This document shows, piece by piece, positions 14,303 through 15,280 of a stretch of 15,280 nt of DNA. Numbering within the stretch: the stretch's first letter is position 1; every line of letters starts with the position of its first letter. The DNA comes from Clostridia bacterium (lineage in GTDB: Bacteria; Bacillota_A; Clostridia; Christensenellales; Aristaeellaceae). The DNA lies in the NCBI GenBank assembly GCA_009783365.1, contig WRHG01000025.1, positions 1-15,280 on the forward strand, in the 5' to 3' direction. Under the pieces are notes generated by a model that saw only the letters and a program-made list of their open reading frames with translations, was not told the DNA's origin and did not search any database. The position numbers and the translations under genes are program-made.

Positions 14303-15280
14303 TTATTCGCCTTTCATTTCTTCGCCTTGCGCTTCGCTATCTTCCGCCTGATCCGGCCCGCCTCCGGCCGACCGGATATCCTCCGCCGTAAGCAGCATCA
14401 ACTCATCCCTGGTAACGTTCTCCAACCTGGCCAACCGGTTCGCCTGGGCGCTTACAGCACGCTCAAACAGGTTGCGCACACCCCGGGCATTGCCGAAGCC
14501 CTTCGTATCCAAGCTGAACAGCGCCAAAAGCGCGCGGAGCATCTCTGTCGCCTCCTGCGCCAAACAATAGCCGCTTTTTTGGCATCGCATATTAAAAATC
14601 TCCATCATTTCCGCCACGTCATAATCCGGAAAAAATAAAAATCGATTAAAACGGCTTTCCAAACCAGGGTTGGAATGCACAAAGGCCTCCATCAATTCCG
14701 TATAGCCCGCCACGATGATAATCAGGTCCTCCCTGTGATCTTCCATGGCCTTGAGAAGCGTATCCACCGCTTCCTGCCCAAAATCTGTACCTCCTCGATT
14801 GGTGAGCGCATAGGCCTCGTCAATAAAAAGCACTCCTCCCATGGCTTTCGTAACGACCTCCATGGTCTTGATGGCTGTCTGTCCGACATATCCCGCCACC
14901 AGCCCGCTGCGATCCACCTCCACCAACTGTCCTATGGACAGGATGCCCAAGCAGCGAAAAATACGGGCCATCAGCCTTGCAATCATGGTTTTGCCGGTGC
15001 CCGGGTTTCCTGAAAAGACCATGTGCAAGGACAACTCCTCCACGGGCAAGTTGTTTTGCTTGCGCAGTTTCCGTACAGTCACCAAATTGACGAGGCTCTC
15101 CACCTCCTTCTTCACGGAGGCGAGCCCGATATACTCGTTCAACTCCTTCTTCAGATCCTCCAAAACCTCATCCTGCCGCTCAGCCCGGGTATCATCCGCG
15201 CCTGACCGGCTTCCGCCGGTTTCTTGAGGCAGGTGATCCATAACATCTCCAAGCGCTGCCATAGAATCATCCGGAGTCCG
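14303..15280 (-). CDS. AAA+ ATPase, SpoVK/CbbX-like (5' end outside window)
   Basis: This gene encodes a CbbX/SpoVK-type AAA+ ATPase, a hexameric ATP-driven remodelling protein. Counting from the in-window ATG at 15262, it shows LNEYIGLASVK (41-51), Walker A GNPGTGKT (85-92), the pore-loop region GYVGQTA (124-130), Walker B FIDEA (146-150), a sensor-1 strand IIIVAGYTE, the arginine finger in ESRFNR (Arg204), and sensor 2 in GNARGVRNLFERA (Arg260). The C-terminal 25 residues are an acidic low-complexity tail. No ribosome site precedes 15262 and the frame stays open to 15280, so the true start is probably beyond the window and an N-terminal domain may be missing. SpoVK acts in spore maturation, and related proteins are EccA of type VII secretion and CbbX (Rubisco activase); which role applies cannot be said without the upstream part. 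Confidence 0.9.
   Translation of the reverse strand, partial: RTPDDSMAALGDVMDHLPQETGGSRSGADDTRAERQDEVLEDLKKELNEYIGLASVKKEVESLVNLVTVRKLRKQNNLPVEELSLHMVFSGNPGTGKTMIARLMARIFRCLGILSIGQLVEVDRSGLVAGYVGQTAIKTMEVVTKAMGGVLFIDEAYALTNRGGTDFGQEAVDTLLKAMEDHREDLIIIVAGYTELMEAFVHSNPGLESRFNRFLFFPDYDVAEMMEIFNMRCQKSGYCLAQEATEMLRALLALFSLDTKGFGNARGVRNLFERAVSAQANRLARLENVTRDELMLLTAEDIRSAGGGPDQAEDSEAQGEEMKGE

Overview
The window looks like chromosomal DNA from an anaerobic, low-to-mid GC Gram-positive bacterium of the class Clostridia. The clues are strong AGGAGG-type ribosome sites with ATG, GTG and TTG starts, near-consensus sigma-A promoters with 17-nt spacers, a YesN-like receiver protein, an SPFH/zinc-ribbon protein of the YdjI type and a SpoVK/CbbX-like AAA+ ATPase. 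The genus cannot be told from the sequence. No rRNA, tRNA, CRISPR array, insertion sequence or phage gene was seen.

Layout. (1) 1-2835, plus strand: the 3' end of an acyl-CoA synthetase, a YbaK-type aminoacyl-tRNA deacylase, a pyridoxal/pyridoxamine kinase and an alpha/beta hydrolase, closely spaced. (2) 2892-4783, minus strand: a two-gene operon with its own promoter, encoding a receiver-like protein without a DNA-binding domain and then an SPFH-domain protein with a double zinc ribbon. (3) 4911-11260, minus strand: four genes in the order glycosyltransferase-like protein, hotdog acyl-CoA thioesterase, short-chain dehydrogenase, and a 1101-residue fusion of AMP-dependent acyl ligase, acyl carrier protein and PLP-dependent alpha-oxoamine synthase. 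(4) 11397-12521, plus strand: a CapF-like SDR-cupin enzyme for nucleotide-sugar synthesis, divergent from block 3 with back-to-back promoters. (5) 12697-14238, plus strand: a secreted protein of unknown function with its own promoter and a good terminator. (6) 14303-15280, minus strand: an AAA+ ATPase that runs off the window.

The most interesting part is block 3. The fusion protein carries what is needed to activate a fatty acid, load it on a built-in carrier and condense it with an amino acid to a 2-amino-3-ketone. The dehydrogenase, translationally coupled just upstream, could reduce that ketone to an amino alcohol. Together they form a compact candidate route to a sphingoid-base-like lipid in a Clostridia-type organism. 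The thioesterase and the glycosyltransferase-like protein may release or decorate the product. The enzyme families are clear from motifs; the pathway and product are inference.
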